From Pseudomonas luteola NBRC 103146 (GTDB lineage Bacteria > Pseudomonadota > Gammaproteobacteria > Pseudomonadales > Pseudomonadaceae): a stretch of DNA of 64,000 bases. Position numbers and translations under genes: made by a program. Position 1 is the stretch's first letter. Each line of letters opens with the position of its first letter. Below, piece after piece: positions 17,478-27,183 of this stretch. The stretch covers positions 1 through 64,000 of the forward strand of contig NZ_BDAE01000004.1 of NCBI RefSeq assembly GCF_002091675.1, given 5' to 3'. A model generated the notes under the pieces. That model saw only the letters and a list, made by a program, of their open reading frames with translations, was not told the origin of the DNA and made no database searches.

Positions 17478-18326
17478 CTAGAGCCAGCTCTTGACCCGGT
17501 CAGGATGGGCTTTCAACCAGTCTTTTGCAGCCTGCTCAGGCTTTTTTCCCTCCTCAATGGCCAGCATGACTTCATTGACCTCTCCCGGCTGCCAGGAGAA
17601 TTTTTTCAGGAAATCCCATACCGGCTTGGCCTTTTTTTCCAGTCCTGGATTAGCCATGGTACGTACCTGCTCGGAGCCGCCATAAACGCCCTTGGGGTCA
17701 TCCAGAAACTTGAGCTTCCACTTGGCAAACATCCAATGAGGAATCCAGCCCGTGACTGCAACCGGCTTCTGGTCTCGCTCCGCCCGTATCAGCTCGGCAA
17801 TCATTCCACTGCCGGAGCTTGCCACCAGCTTGTAATCCAGATCATAGGCCTTGATCGCCTTCTCGGTCTTGATCATGACGCCCGCCCCGGCATCAATGCC
17901 TACGATGCGCCCACCAAAATCGCTTTTCTGGGCGGCCAGATCGGCAATACTGGAGGCTTTTACGTACTCAGGAACGATCAGGCCGATCTTGGCGTCCGGT
18001 GTGTTCACGTTCAGGTCGGCAACATCATTCTTCATCTTTTCATAATAGGAACCATGGGTCCCAGGCAACCATGCCGAGAGCATGGCGTCCAGCTTGCCCC
18101 GTGCAACGCCTTGCCACATGATCCCTGCTGCAACCGGCATCAGCTTGACTTCGTACCCCAGCTGCTGACGAATGACTTCGGCCGCCGTGAAGGTGGTCGC
18201 AACGCTGTCGGCCCATCCATCCACATAGCCAATAGTTACCGTTGGCTTGGCCGCCATAGCCAGATTGGCCATTGCCGACAGGAAGAGCACCATACCCAGG
18301 CCTACTACCTTTCGAAACATTCGCAT
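17478..18326 (-). CDS. Glycine-betaine/quaternary-amine binding protein (OpuAC)
   Basis: This 282-aa periplasmic protein has a signal peptide (cut near MAMAA) followed by the OpuAC domain (VTIGYVDGWADSVATTF onwards, to the C-terminus). Aromatic residues for a quaternary-ammonium cage are present (W and Y positions in GYVDGWADS, SAWLPGTHGSYY and TGWIPHWMF). No permease or ATPase is adjacent, so it is an orphan that may feed another system, perhaps the one at 56.5-58.2 kb. Start: ATG 18326 has AAGGGG 7 nt upstream; ATG 18320 is possible with GAGG. Confidence 0.85.
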   Translation of the reverse strand: MRMFRKVVGLGMVLFLSAMANLAMAAKPTVTIGYVDGWADSVATTFTAAEVIRQQLGYEVKLMPVAAGIMWQGVARGKLDAMLSAWLPGTHGSYYEKMKNDVADLNVNTPDAKIGLIVPEYVKASSIADLAAQKSDFGGRIVGIDAGAGVMIKTEKAIKAYDLDYKLVASSGSGMIAELIRAERDQKPVAVTGWIPHWMFAKWKLKFLDDPKGVYGGSEQVRTMANPGLEKKAKPVWDFLKKFSWQPGEVNEVMLAIEEGKKPEQAAKDWLKAHPDRVKSWL

Positions 18327-18511
18327 CCTCTGTCCCCTTTTTGAAAACGGCATCACTGCGCCATCCTTATCTTCAAGGGCGACGAAAACGGGACTGCCCT
18401 GAGAGCGACCTGAGCAACCGCCATATGCGACACCCGCAATGAAATGGCACCTCTATTGCCTCCAGGAAATAGCCTCGGCATGCTTAGCGCTTTCGATGTC
18501 GAGGTTTTCAC

Positions 18512-19000
18512 ATGTCCCGCCTGAATATCCGCCCAGCTACTGACGCTGACGTTTCGCACATCCTGACGTTCATCAAAGAGCTGGCCGACTACGAGAAAAT
18601 GCCTGAGCAGGTCATGGCGACTGAAGACAGCTTGCGCGCGACACTGTTTGGTGAGCGCCGTTACGCCGAGGTGCTTATTGGAGAAATAGACGGGACGCCT
18701 GCCGGCTTTGCCCTGTTCTTTCACAATTACTCAACATGGCTCGCCAAGCCAGGTATCTATCTGGAAGATCTCTATGTCAGCCCTGCCGCGCGTGGTGAAG
18801 GCCTCGGAAAGGCACTGCTTATCAGCCTGGCACGGCTGGCAGTAGAGCGTAATTGCGGGCGTCTGGAATGGTCCGTGCTGGACTGGAACGAGCCTGCGAT
18901 CCAGTTCTATCGCAGCCTGGGCGCCATCTCAATGGATGAATGGACAGTCAATCGAGTAACAGGCGAAACCCTAACCAATCTGGCCGAACGCACAATTTGA
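18512..19000 (+). CDS. GNAT acetyltransferase, SSAT-like
   Basis: This 162-aa protein has the GNAT acetyl-CoA loop in ARGEGLGKALL (residues 89-99) and the family end NEPAIQFYRSLGA. EDLYVSPAARG and the general layout resemble spermidine/diamine acetyltransferase-like proteins widespread in pseudomonads. The substrate is not evident. It is divergent from the betaine-binding gene. Confidence 0.8.
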   Translation: MSRLNIRPATDADVSHILTFIKELADYEKMPEQVMATEDSLRATLFGERRYAEVLIGEIDGTPAGFALFFHNYSTWLAKPGIYLEDLYVSPAARGEGLGKALLISLARLAVERNCGRLEWSVLDWNEPAIQFYRSLGAISMDEWTVNRVTGETLTNLAERTI

Positions 19001-19088
19001 TAGAGAGCCAACAAGCACAGCGCACCTTATTATCAGGCTGTGGTCATAGGCTTATTCCAATAAGCAACCCTGCGAAAGGACTCTCCTT

Positions 19089-20396
19089 ATGCTTAGCCCG
19101 TTGCGCATCACAGCTCTCCTGGGTGCGCTCTTGCTTGGTCTTTCCGGTCGTGGTGTCGCAGCTGATATTGACGCTGCCACCTATGGCTACCCATTGACCA
19201 ACCCCTTCGAAGCCACTATCACCTCCACGCCGCTGGAATTGCAGCCACTGCTGCCTACTGATCTGGAAATCGACCAGAAAGACTACAGCATCAACTTGCG
19301 GCCTGAACGGGAGTACGAACTTCCGGATAACTTCTGGCCGGTCAAGAAGCTGCACTATCGTCTGGCGATGCAGGATCATCCGGCGCCGCTGATCTTCATC
19401 ATTGCCGGAACCGGCGCCAACTACTCATCCAGCACACCGGAGTACCTCAAGCGCCTGTATTACAGCGCGGGTTACCATGTCGTTCAGCTTTCCTCACCCA
19501 CCAGCTACGACTTTATGGCAGCGGCTTCCCGGCAGGCTACGCCCGGCTACACCCCTGGCGATGCAGAAGACCTCTATCGCGTCATGCAGGCCGTTCGCGC
19601 GCAGCACCCCAAACTGCCTGTAACCAAGTACTTTCTTACCGGTTACAGCCTGGGCGCACTGGATGCAGCGTTCGTCAGCAAGCTCGACGAGAGCCAGCGC
19701 AGCTTCAACTTCTCTCGTGTCTTGCTGCTCAATCCGCCGGTCAATCTGTTGACCTCGGTGCGCAACCTCGATCGACTGGTTCAGACCCAGGTCAATGGGA
19801 TAACCAACAACCGGACGTTTTACGAGCTAGTCCTGGCAAAGTTGACCCGTTACTTCCAGCAGAAAGGCCATGTTGATCTCAATGAAGCCCTGCTTTTCGA
19901 TTTTCAGCAGTCGCCCCAACGCTTGAGCAATGAAGAAATGGCGATGCTGATTGGTACATCGTTCCGCTTTTCAGCGGCAGACATTGCCTTTACATCCGAT
20001 TTGATCAACCGTCGTGGCTTGATCACACCGCCCGACTACCCGATCGATCAGGGGACCAGCCTGTCGCGCTTCTTTGCTCGCGCCCTGCAATGCGATTTTG
20101 ACTGCTACATGTATGACCAGCTCTTACCCTTCTGGGAACGGACGACCAAGGGCACCAGCCTGGCTGAACTGGCCAGGCAATCCAGCCTGACGGCATTGGA
20201 AGGCTATCTCAAGGAGAGCGACAAGATCGGCGTGATGCACAACGCAGATGACTTGATTCTTGGTCCTGGTGATATCGGCTTCCTACGTCGTACGTTCGGT
20301 AATCGCCTGACCCTTTACCCGCTGGGCGGGCATTGCGGCAATCTCAATTATCGCGTCAACGCCGACGCCATGCTGGAGTTCTTCGCCCGTGGCTAA
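19089..20396 (+). CDS. Exported alpha/beta hydrolase next to MlaA-like gene
   Basis: This 435-aa protein has a Sec signal peptide (cleavage near residue 24) and an alpha/beta-hydrolase core. The nucleophile elbow is GYSLG (Ser187), the acid is in MHNADDL (Asp387 or Asp388) and the base is in GGHCGN (His415). The next gene, an MlaA/VacJ-family protein, starts 8 bases before its stop, so the two are translationally coupled and probably work together in the envelope. Deposited annotations of such proteins sometimes call them serine/threonine kinases; nothing in the sequence supports that. Confidence 0.78.
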   Translation: MLSPLRITALLGALLLGLSGRGVAADIDAATYGYPLTNPFEATITSTPLELQPLLPTDLEIDQKDYSINLRPEREYELPDNFWPVKKLHYRLAMQDHPAPLIFIIAGTGANYSSSTPEYLKRLYYSAGYHVVQLSSPTSYDFMAAASRQATPGYTPGDAEDLYRVMQAVRAQHPKLPVTKYFLTGYSLGALDAAFVSKLDESQRSFNFSRVLLLNPPVNLLTSVRNLDRLVQTQVNGITNNRTFYELVLAKLTRYFQQKGHVDLNEALLFDFQQSPQRLSNEEMAMLIGTSFRFSAADIAFTSDLINRRGLITPPDYPIDQGTSLSRFFARALQCDFDCYMYDQLLPFWERTTKGTSLAELARQSSLTALEGYLKESDKIGVMHNADDLILGPGDIGFLRRTFGNRLTLYPLGGHCGNLNYRVNADAMLEFFARG

Positions 20397-21177
20397 ATTC
20401 CTCTGCCTGCTTCCCTTACTGGCTAGCGCTTACGCTTTCGCCGATACGGATTCGTCAACTTTATCACCTTCACCCGTAGGCGCAGACGGGTTTACCAACC
20501 CCTTGTCCACGCTGAAATTCAACCCAGGCCTGGATCAGCGCGAGTTCGAGCGGGCGTCGCTCAATGCGCTGGATGTCTATGACCCACTGGAGTCCTGGAA
20601 CCGCCGCGTCTACCACTTCAACTACCGCCTGGATGAATGGGTACTGTTACCTGTCGTCAATGGCTATCGTCGGGTCACGCCGGGCTTCGTGCGAAGTGGC
20701 GTTAGCAATTTCTTCAGCAACCTGGGTGACATCAGCAATCTGCTGAACAGCACGCTGCAACTCAAGGGTAAAAGGGCTCTGAATACCACGGGGCGTCTGC
20801 TGCTAAATACTACTATCGGCGTCTTTGGCCTGTGGGACCCCGCTACGCGCATGGGACTAGCCAAGCAATCCGAAGACTTTGGCCAGACGCTGGGTTTTTA
20901 TGGTGTTCCCAGCGGCCCTTATCTGGTATTGCCGTTACTGGGTCCGTCCAATCTGCGTGATGCCAGCGGTTTTGCGGTAGATACCTTGGCCGAGAATCAG
21001 ATCAACTATCTGAATGTAAATGAGGAAAGCGGCCGTCACCCGGAGATTCTACTGTTACGCGGTATCAACCTACGTTACATCACCAACTTCCGGTATGGGC
21101 AGCTCAACTCGCCGTTTGAGTACGAGAAGGTCCGTTACGTCTATACCGAAGCACGTAAGCTTCAAATAAAGGAATAA
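20389..21177 (+). CDS. MlaA/VacJ-family outer-membrane lipid protein
   Basis: This 262-aa protein has the MlaA core: YDPLESWNRRVYHFNY (about 63-78), then NLGDISNLLNS, then TTIGVFGLWDPATRMG and EDFGQTLGFYGVPSGPY. MlaA removes misplaced phospholipids from the outer leaflet of the outer membrane. The N-terminus is an ordinary signal peptide (AYAFA) and lacks a lipobox, unlike canonical lipoprotein MlaA. The start is GTG, overlapping the preceding hydrolase gene by 8 bases. It may be a second, specialised paralogue; the main mla locus is not here. Confidence 0.85.
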   Translation: MAKFLCLLPLLASAYAFADTDSSTLSPSPVGADGFTNPLSTLKFNPGLDQREFERASLNALDVYDPLESWNRRVYHFNYRLDEWVLLPVVNGYRRVTPGFVRSGVSNFFSNLGDISNLLNSTLQLKGKRALNTTGRLLLNTTIGVFGLWDPATRMGLAKQSEDFGQTLGFYGVPSGPYLVLPLLGPSNLRDASGFAVDTLAENQINYLNVNEESGRHPEILLLRGINLRYITNFRYGQLNSPFEYEKVRYVYTEARKLQIKE

Positions 21178-21178
21178 G

Positions 21179-21207
21179 AAAGAAGCCGGCCTCATGCCGG
21201 CTTCTTT
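21179..21207. terminator. Terminator after the MlaA-family gene
   Basis: A perfect 12-bp stem AAAGAAGCCGGC/GCCGGCTTCTTT has a 5-nt loop. Its T-rich right arm provides the U-tract. Confidence 0.88.
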
Positions 21208-21208
21208 C

Positions 21209-21336
21209 CAACCAAAAGCATCATATTATTAGATATGAAATACATATAATATGGATAAATATATTAAAATAAATGAAGTATTATGATCTCATCTAGAGAT
21301 CAGACACCTTGTCTGGCCGCTTGGAGAGCACGAATC
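21209..21336 (+). promoter_or_regulatory. AT-rich promoter region of the pirin gene
   Basis: The stretch is markedly A/T-rich. It contains a perfect TATAAT (21245-21250) overlapped by the inverted repeat ATATG-N5-CATAT (21233-21247), and a GATCTC-N5-GAGATC inverted repeat nearer the gene. No good -35 is seen, which fits an activator-dependent or repressed promoter. Confidence 0.45.
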
Positions 21337-22188
21337 ATGTACCGCAACGTTCTTGAATTGCATACAGGCCAGCCCGCCTCTGATGGCGCGGGCGTACGCA
21401 TGACGCGAGTATTTGCCGGCCAGGGCGTTGAGCGCTTCGATCCTTTTCTCATGCTGGACCAGTTTGATACAGCCAATGCAGATGACTATATCGGTGGTTT
21501 TCCAGCCCACCCTCACCGCGGCTTCGAGACCGTCACCTACATGCTCGAAGGTCGTATGCGCCACGAGGATCACCTGGGCAACCAAGGTCTTCTGAAGCCT
21601 GGTGGCCTGCAGTGGATGACGGCTGCTCGCGGTATCATTCACAGCGAAATGCCCGAGCAACAGGAAGGCCTGATGCGAGGCTTCCAGTTGTGGCTGAACC
21701 TGCCCGGCAAAACCAAAATGGGACCCGCCAGCTACCGTGACTATGAGCCTGCAGAAGTACCTCGCCTGACTACCTCACAGGGTGTTGAAGTTGTCGTGCT
21801 TGCCGGCCATTTTGATGACGGGGAACACCAGCAGCTGGGCGCCGTGCAGCGGCCGGATACGAACCCTTATTATTTCGACCTCATCATGCCGGCACAAAGC
21901 GCTATCAGTCCGCGCCTTCCCGAAGGGCATCGCGCCCTACTCTATGTGTATGAAGGACAGATTGAAGTCGAAGGCGATACCGTGGCGCCTGTAACGACCA
22001 ATCGGCTGGTTCGCCTGAGCGATGAAGGGCAGCTGCGGATTCGATCCGCCCAAGGTGCTCGCGTGTTGTTGATTGCAGGCGCGCCGCTGAATGAGCCCAT
22101 TGTTCAATATGGCCCCTTCGTGATGAATACACGTGAACAGATTGAACAAGCCTTGCGTGACTATCAGCGCGGCGAGTTCGGTCAGTGA
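21337..22188 (+). CDS. Pirin-family protein
   Basis: This 283-aa bicupin has the pirin N-terminal signature. The metal-binding HPHRGFETVTYMLEG (around residues 52-66) includes the paired His, and further ligands are in GIIHSEMP (His and Glu). Pirins bind Fe or Zn; some have quercetinase activity and others are regulatory, so the role here is open. The start is ATG 21337, with GGAG 11 nt upstream. Its stop overlaps the end of the convergent patatin gene by 7 bases. Confidence 0.88.
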   Translation: MYRNVLELHTGQPASDGAGVRMTRVFAGQGVERFDPFLMLDQFDTANADDYIGGFPAHPHRGFETVTYMLEGRMRHEDHLGNQGLLKPGGLQWMTAARGIIHSEMPEQQEGLMRGFQLWLNLPGKTKMGPASYRDYEPAEVPRLTTSQGVEVVVLAGHFDDGEHQQLGAVQRPDTNPYYFDLIMPAQSAISPRLPEGHRALLYVYEGQIEVEGDTVAPVTTNRLVRLSDEGQLRIRSAQGARVLLIAGAPLNEPIVQYGPFVMNTREQIEQALRDYQRGEFGQ

Positions 22189-23411
22189 GCAGCGGCCAGT
22201 TCCAGCCCTAGAAACTGAATGAGTTGATCACGCTGGGCCAAGGCATCCCGCCGCCCAAGTGCGATCAACTCAGAACAGTAACCTGCCTCGAACAGCAGGT
22301 AGCTCAATACGGCAGACCCGCTTTTCTTTGTTGCACCAGGCCCACGAAGAAACAAACGCAGGGACGCTGGCATCTCATGTCGAAAGCGGGCCGCAATCTC
22401 AGCCAAGGGCTCGCTCGGTGCGATCACCAGCGTTTCAACCGGTTTTACACCAAGACGCTTCTGCTGCTCCGAGGGCGGAATCATTCGGCTCATCAAGTTG
22501 ATACGCTCAAGCACCTCGGTGTCGCTTTCCAGACTATCGATAAACGTACTGTTCAGCAGATGCCCGCCAATCTGCGCCAGTGTAGGCGCCTTACCGGTTG
22601 CGGCAGAGGCGTCCTCCGAACGGGAGGCATCGGCGTGAGGGTTGTTGCTGACGCCCACGATCAATACCCGGTTAGCCCCCAGGTGCAATGCCGGACTGAT
22701 AGGTGCCGCCTGACGCACCGAGCCATCGCCCAGGTATTCACGCCCCAGTTTGACTGCCGGGAAGATAAGCGGAATGGCCGAACTAGCCATTAGATGCTCG
22801 ACATTCAGACGAGTGGGAAACCCAACCCGGCGATGACGCAGCCAGGGATCAATCGCACCGTGCCCCTGGTAAAAGGTCATCGAGTGGCCGGAGTCATACC
22901 CAAATGCAGTAATGGCTATGGCCCGCAGATGCCGGGCCTTAACTGCGGCTGTAATACCTGAAAAGTCCAGCTCCCGAGTTAGCAGTGCGCGTAACGGTGC
23001 ATTATCCAGCAATGCCGCCGGCGTTTTGCCACGTATACCAAAGACATTTTGTCCTATGAAGTGACTGGCCTGCCGGATCACGCCGGGCCAGTCACTGCGG
23101 TAGACCTGATCAATATGAAAATTCTGCCAGACCTGGGTCAGGCGCTGACAGGCCAGTTGGAACTGCAGCGCACCACAGGCTAATACCGTTGCATTGATGG
23201 CACCCGCCGATGTTCCCACGATGACAGGAAAAGGATTGCGCGCACCCGCAGGCAGCAGCTCCGCAATGGCAGAAAGCACCCCTACCTGATACGCCGCCCG
23301 CGCGCCACCGCCGGACAGGATCAATCCTGTAACAGGAACAGCCGAAGTAACGTCCAACACCCTTTCCTTGAGTCCGAGGTTAAACACATCGCCTTGAGCA
23401 TAGCGTGTCAT
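22182..23411 (-). CDS. Patatin-like phospholipase
   Basis: This 409-aa protein has a complete patatin catalytic set: oxyanion loop SGGGAR (33-38), nucleophile GTSAG (Ser68) and catalytic Asp229 in LGDGSVRQ. It is a probable lipid acyl hydrolase acting on membrane phospholipids. No signal peptide is seen. It is followed downstream only by the convergent pirin gene. The lauroyl acyltransferase gene lies just upstream on the same strand (16-base gap), so the two may be co-transcribed. Confidence 0.88.
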   Translation of the reverse strand: MTRYAQGDVFNLGLKERVLDVTSAVPVTGLILSGGGARAAYQVGVLSAIAELLPAGARNPFPVIVGTSAGAINATVLACGALQFQLACQRLTQVWQNFHIDQVYRSDWPGVIRQASHFIGQNVFGIRGKTPAALLDNAPLRALLTRELDFSGITAAVKARHLRAIAITAFGYDSGHSMTFYQGHGAIDPWLRHRRVGFPTRLNVEHLMASSAIPLIFPAVKLGREYLGDGSVRQAAPISPALHLGANRVLIVGVSNNPHADASRSEDASAATGKAPTLAQIGGHLLNSTFIDSLESDTEVLERINLMSRMIPPSEQQKRLGVKPVETLVIAPSEPLAEIAARFRHEMPASLRLFLRGPGATKKSGSAVLSYLLFEAGYCSELIALGRRDALAQRDQLIQFLGLELAAAH

Positions 23412-23427
23412 GGGTGCGAGACGGAAC

Positions 23428-24360
23428 TCAGTCGCTTTTGGCGTACAGTTTGGGTTCGCCAGCTGGCCGCGTCTTGAAGCGCCGGTGTGCCCATAAGTAC
23501 TGCTCAGGCAGCTTACTGACCTCTTTTTCCACCCACTGGTTGATTCTTAGGCAGTCAGTCTCCTCTGTCTCACCCGGGAAGTCCTCCAGCGGCGGATGGA
23601 TAACCAGGCGGTACCCTGACCCATCGGCCAGCCGCTCTTGAGTAAAGGGCATGACAAGTGCCCGGCCCAGGCGCGCAAATTTGGTGGTAGCAGTAACCGT
23701 AGCGGCCTGAATTCCGAATAACGGCACGAAGATACTTTGCTTGGCGCCATAGTCCTGATCAGGTGCGTACCAGATGGCGCGGCCGCCTCTGAGCACCTTC
23801 AACATGGCCCGTACATCTTCGCGCTCGATGGCAGTGGCATCCAGATTATGTCGCTCACGCCCCTTGCGCTGCACGTAATCGAACACTGCGTTTTTGTGTT
23901 CGCGGTACATTCCGTCGATGGTATGCCGCTGCCCAAGCAGCGCAGCGCCGATTTCGAGCGTCGTAAAATGCAACGCCATCAGGATGACCCCCTTGCCCTC
24001 TTGTTGGGCTCGCTGGAGGTGCTCGATTCCCTCGATATGAGCGAGCCGACTCAGGCGTGATCTGGGCCACCACCAGCTCATGGCCATCTCGATCAAGGCG
24101 ATACCGTTCGATGCGAAATTTTCTCTGAGCACACGCTTACGTTCGGCCTCGCTCCATTGAGGAAAGCACAACTCGAGATTGCGCATCGCAATATGGCGTC
24201 GACTGGCAGAAACGTGCAGTATGACCCAGCCTATTGCACGACCCAGACGAAGCAGTACGCAATAGGGTAGCTGGACGATCAGCCAGAGTACGCCCAATCC
24301 CAGCCAGAGCAGCCAATAACGGGGATGAAGAAAAGCAGGTCGAAAACGAGGGCGTTCCAT
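23428..24360 (-). CDS. htrB: Late lipid A acyltransferase (LpxL/HtrB family)
   Basis: This 310-aa inner-membrane enzyme adds a secondary lauroyl-type chain to lipid A. The acyltransferase motif HX4E is at His131-Glu136 (HFTTLE), followed by YREHKN and PDQDYG, family landmarks. One N-terminal membrane helix is at about 17-37. The ATG at 24360 has AGGA 6 nt upstream; a TTG codon just before it is not used in my view. P. aeruginosa has two HtrB paralogues, and this one sits in the same place as PA3242 beside the min operon. Confidence 0.9.
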   Translation of the reverse strand: MERPRFRPAFLHPRYWLLWLGLGVLWLIVQLPYCVLLRLGRAIGWVILHVSASRRHIAMRNLELCFPQWSEAERKRVLRENFASNGIALIEMAMSWWWPRSRLSRLAHIEGIEHLQRAQQEGKGVILMALHFTTLEIGAALLGQRHTIDGMYREHKNAVFDYVQRKGRERHNLDATAIEREDVRAMLKVLRGGRAIWYAPDQDYGAKQSIFVPLFGIQAATVTATTKFARLGRALVMPFTQERLADGSGYRLVIHPPLEDFPGETEETDCLRINQWVEKEVSKLPEQYLWAHRRFKTRPAGEPKLYAKSD

Positions 24361-24483
24361 CAAACATCCTGGTAAACATTAAACGGTACATTCTACATTC
24401 CTGACCGTTAGCAAGCAGCCATGCTTGCGACATGCTTGTCATCTCGTTATAAGTCCTCGGCATCTGACGCACGCGGTCCCAAC

Positions 24484-25245
24484 ATGAGCCAGGTTGATCT
24501 TCTCGATAACGATTCCGTATTCCAGCTAAAGGGCAACATGCTTGCCGTTACCGTGCTGGAACTCTCCCGCAACGATCTTTCACGCCTCGACCGCCAATTG
24601 GCACAGAAGGTGGCACAGGCGCCCAATTTCTTTCACGACACCCCGCTCATTCTATCGCTCGACAAGCTCGAGGAAGACGATGAGGTGCTTGACCTGGGTG
24701 CCCTGCTCGATCTCTGTCGCCGCCATGGCCTGCGAACCCTGGCGCTTCGAGCCAGGCGGCCTCTGGACATCCGGGCCGCCAACGATTTCGATCTGCCGGT
24801 GCTTCCTCCGGCAAGCGGTGCAGGGCGCGAGCGTGCCCTTGAGCTGCGCGAGCGGGAACCGGCAAAAGCGGCAGACCCTGCACCTGAACCGGAGAAGCCT
24901 GCCGAACCTGCCGTGAACCCTACCAAAGTCATTACGGCACCCGTACGCGGCGGCATGCAGCTTTATGCACCCGGTGGTGACCTGGTGGTGTTATCCTCGG
25001 TCAGTCCGGGAGCTGAATTGCTCGCAGACGGCAATATTCATGTGTATGGGCCAATGCGAGGTCGTGCCCTTGCAGGTGTGAAGGGCGACACAAAAGCAAG
25101 AATTTTTTGCCAGCAACTCACCGCCGAACTGGTCTCGATTGCTGGACAATACAAAGTAGCGGAAGACTTGCGCAGACATCCCCAGTGGGGAAATCCTGTT
25201 CAGATCAGTCTGTCTGGAGATGTGTTGAACATCACACGTCTTTAA
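24484..25245 (+). CDS. minC: Septum site-determining protein MinC
   Basis: This 253-aa FtsZ-assembly inhibitor has its N-terminal FtsZ-binding domain at about 1-110, a Pro/Ala/Glu linker at about 112-150, and a C-terminal beta-helix ([18 protein letters not shown]...[10 protein letters not shown]) that binds MinD. The start is the ATG at 24484 (MSQVDLL); an upstream in-frame ATG adds 21 unconserved residues. The Shine-Dalgarno is weak. It heads the minC-minD-minE operon and is divergent from htrB. Confidence 0.95.
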   Translation: MSQVDLLDNDSVFQLKGNMLAVTVLELSRNDLSRLDRQLAQKVAQAPNFFHDTPLILSLDKLEEDDEVLDLGALLDLCRRHGLRTLALRARRPLDIRAANDFDLPVLPPASGAGRERALELREREPAKAADPAPEPEKPAEPAVNPTKVITAPVRGGMQLYAPGGDLVVLSSVSPGAELLADGNIHVYGPMRGRALAGVKGDTKARIFCQQLTAELVSIAGQYKVAEDLRRHPQWGNPVQISLSGDVLNITRL

Positions 25246-25412
25246 CGGATACTGCCGCGAATTTTTTACGAAGCGGTAGTGTCATCGATACCGCTTTCAG
25301 ACCCGAATGGCGTCTGGAGTCCAGCCGAGTATTGTGTAGTGTTCCGGCGGCCATTTTTTGGTACTCCAGCCGTTCATTCCGTGAGCTTATTTCGAATTTA
25401 GGGTGAATCAGC

Positions 25413-26228
25413 TTGGCCAAAGTACTCGTAGTCACCTCCGGTAAAGGCGGTGTCGGCAAAACAACCACAAGCGCGGCCATCGGCACTGGTCTGGCCCTGC
25501 GCGGGCATAAGACCGTTATCGTCGACTTCGACGTGGGTTTACGTAACCTTGATCTGATCATGGGGTGCGAGCGTCGTGTTGTGTATGACTTTGTAAACGT
25601 CATCAACAACGAAGCCACGCTCACCCAGGCGCTTATCAAAGACAAGCGTCTCGAGAATCTGTATGTGCTGGCAGCCAGCCAGACGCGTGACAAGGATGCC
25701 CTTACGCTGGAAGGTGTCGGCAAGGTAATCGAAGAACTTAAGGGTAACTTCGAATATATTGTCTGCGACTCCCCTGCCGGGATCGAGAAAGGCGCCCATC
25801 TGGCCATGTACTACGCCGATGAAGCCATTGTCGTGACCAACCCGGAAGTCTCTTCCGTACGTGACTCGGATCGTATGCTTGGCCTGCTCGCCAGCAAATC
25901 CAAGCGCGCCGAGAACGGCGAGGATGCGATCAAGGAGCACCTGCTTCTGACCCGCTACAACCCAGAGCGCGTCAACAAGGGTGAAATGTTGGGCGTAGAG
26001 GACGTGGAAGAGATTCTGGCTATCCGTCTACTCGGCGTCATTCCTGAGTCGCAGGCTGTCCTGAAGGCATCGAACCAGGGTATTCCGGTCATTCTCGACG
26101 AACAGAGCGACGCCGGCCAGGCCTACAGCGACGCGGTAGAGCGGCTGCTGGGCAAGGAAATGCCTCATCGCTTCCTCGACGTGAAGAAGAAAGGCTTCCT
26201 ACAACGACTATTTGGGGGGAGTGAATGA
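25413..26228 (+). CDS. minD: Septum site-determining ATPase MinD
   Basis: This 271-aa deviant Walker ATPase is complete: KGGVGKTT (Lys11 signature, Lys16), [10 protein letters not shown] and DSPAGIE. The C-terminal membrane-targeting amphipathic helix is in [11 protein letters not shown]. It recruits MinC to the membrane and oscillates with MinE to place the division site. The start codon is TTG (MAKVLVV), required by the conserved N-terminus, with AGGG upstream. A 167-base gap separates it from minC. Confidence 0.98.
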   Translation: MAKVLVVTSGKGGVGKTTTSAAIGTGLALRGHKTVIVDFDVGLRNLDLIMGCERRVVYDFVNVINNEATLTQALIKDKRLENLYVLAASQTRDKDALTLEGVGKVIEELKGNFEYIVCDSPAGIEKGAHLAMYYADEAIVVTNPEVSSVRDSDRMLGLLASKSKRAENGEDAIKEHLLLTRYNPERVNKGEMLGVEDVEEILAIRLLGVIPESQAVLKASNQGIPVILDEQSDAGQAYSDAVERLLGKEMPHRFLDVKKKGFLQRLFGGSE

Positions 26229-26485
26229 GCCTCTTTGCTTTCTTTCGCGATCGGAGGAAGCAAAACAGCGCTTCCATCGCCAAAGAGCGGCTGCAGATCA
26301 TCGTCGCTCACGAACGCGGACGTCACTCCCAGCCTGACTACCTGCCTCAGCTGCAGAAAGATCTGCTGGAAGTCATCCGCAAATATGTACCGATCGAGCA
26401 GGACCAGATCCAGGTGGAATTGGAAAACCAGGGTAGCTGCTCGATTCTGGAACTGAACATCACTCTGCCAGACCGGGATCGTTGA
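26225..26485 (+). CDS. minE: Cell division topological factor MinE
   Basis: This is an 86-aa protein of typical length. The N-terminal amphipathic membrane/MinD-binding segment ([15 protein letters not shown]) is followed by the dimeric topological domain ([11 protein letters not shown] end). The ATG overlaps the minD stop by 4 bases (ATGA), so the two are translationally coupled. Confidence 0.97.
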   Translation: MSLFAFFRDRRKQNSASIAKERLQIIVAHERGRHSQPDYLPQLQKDLLEVIRKYVPIEQDQIQVELENQGSCSILELNITLPDRDR

Positions 26486-26501
26486 TCCCTGGCTGGTCAT
26501 T

Positions 26502-26534
26502 CATCGGCGGCTCATACCGCCGATGGGCTCTTTT
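26502..26534 (+). terminator. Terminator after minE
   Basis: A perfect 9-bp stem CATCGGCGG/CCGCCGATG with a 6-nt loop is followed by GGCTCTTTT. rluA begins 11 bases later. Confidence 0.65.
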
Positions 26535-26545
26535 CTGAACGTGAC

Positions 26546-27181
26546 ATGCCTCTCTCAAATATCCGTTTCATCCACCAGGACGATGCGTTACTGGTAGTAG
26601 ACAAGCCGACCCTGCTGCTCTCGGTTCCCGGTCGAGCCGAAGATAACAGGGATTGCCTGGTAACCCGCCTCCAGGAGAACGGCTACCCCGAGGCACGTAT
26701 TGTGCACCGCCTGGATTGGGAAACCTCCGGGATCATGGTGCTTGCGCGCGACGCAGACAGCCACCGTGAACTCTCTCGCCAGTTCCATGACCGCGAGACT
26801 GAAAAGGCCTATACCGCGCTTTGCTGGGGTGAGCCTGAGGCCGACAGTGGCCGCATCGAATTACCGCTGCGGTATGACCCACCGACCAAGCCACGGCATG
26901 TCGTCGATCACGAGTTGGGGCGCCACGCGCTGACTTTCTGGCGCGTCCTGGAACGTTGCGGTCATTACAGCCGGGTCGAGTTGACGCCTATTACGGGACG
27001 CTCCCACCAGCTCCGTGTGCACATGTTGTCCATTGGTCATCCGCTATTAGGTGATCGGCTTTATGCTCATGAAGACGCCTTGAATGCGCATCCCCGGTTG
27101 TGCCTGCATGCCAGCCTTCTGGCACTGACCCATCCCAAAACAGGTGAGCGCATGCGCTTTGAAAGCGCAGCACCATTTTAA
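26546..27181 (+). CDS. rluA: RluA-family pseudouridine synthase
   Basis: This 211-aa enzyme isomerises U746 of 23S rRNA and U32 of several tRNAs in the E. coli counterpart. The catalytic Asp57 is in IVHRLDWETSG, and GRSHQLRVHM and LLGDRLYA are intact. The length equals that of single-domain RluA (no S4 domain). It sits directly after minE, the same order as in P. aeruginosa. Confidence 0.93.
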   Translation: MPLSNIRFIHQDDALLVVDKPTLLLSVPGRAEDNRDCLVTRLQENGYPEARIVHRLDWETSGIMVLARDADSHRELSRQFHDRETEKAYTALCWGEPEADSGRIELPLRYDPPTKPRHVVDHELGRHALTFWRVLERCGHYSRVELTPITGRSHQLRVHMLSIGHPLLGDRLYAHEDALNAHPRLCLHASLLALTHPKTGERMRFESAAPF

Positions 27182-27183
27182 AA

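Noticed and set aside
19089-20396. Serine/threonine kinase annotation sometimes given to this protein type
   Set aside because: No kinase motifs are present; a Ser-Asp-His alpha/beta-hydrolase arrangement is.
21209-21336. Mobile-element insertion as cause of the local A/T-richness before the pirin gene
   Set aside because: No terminal inverted repeats, target duplication or transposase fragment was found.
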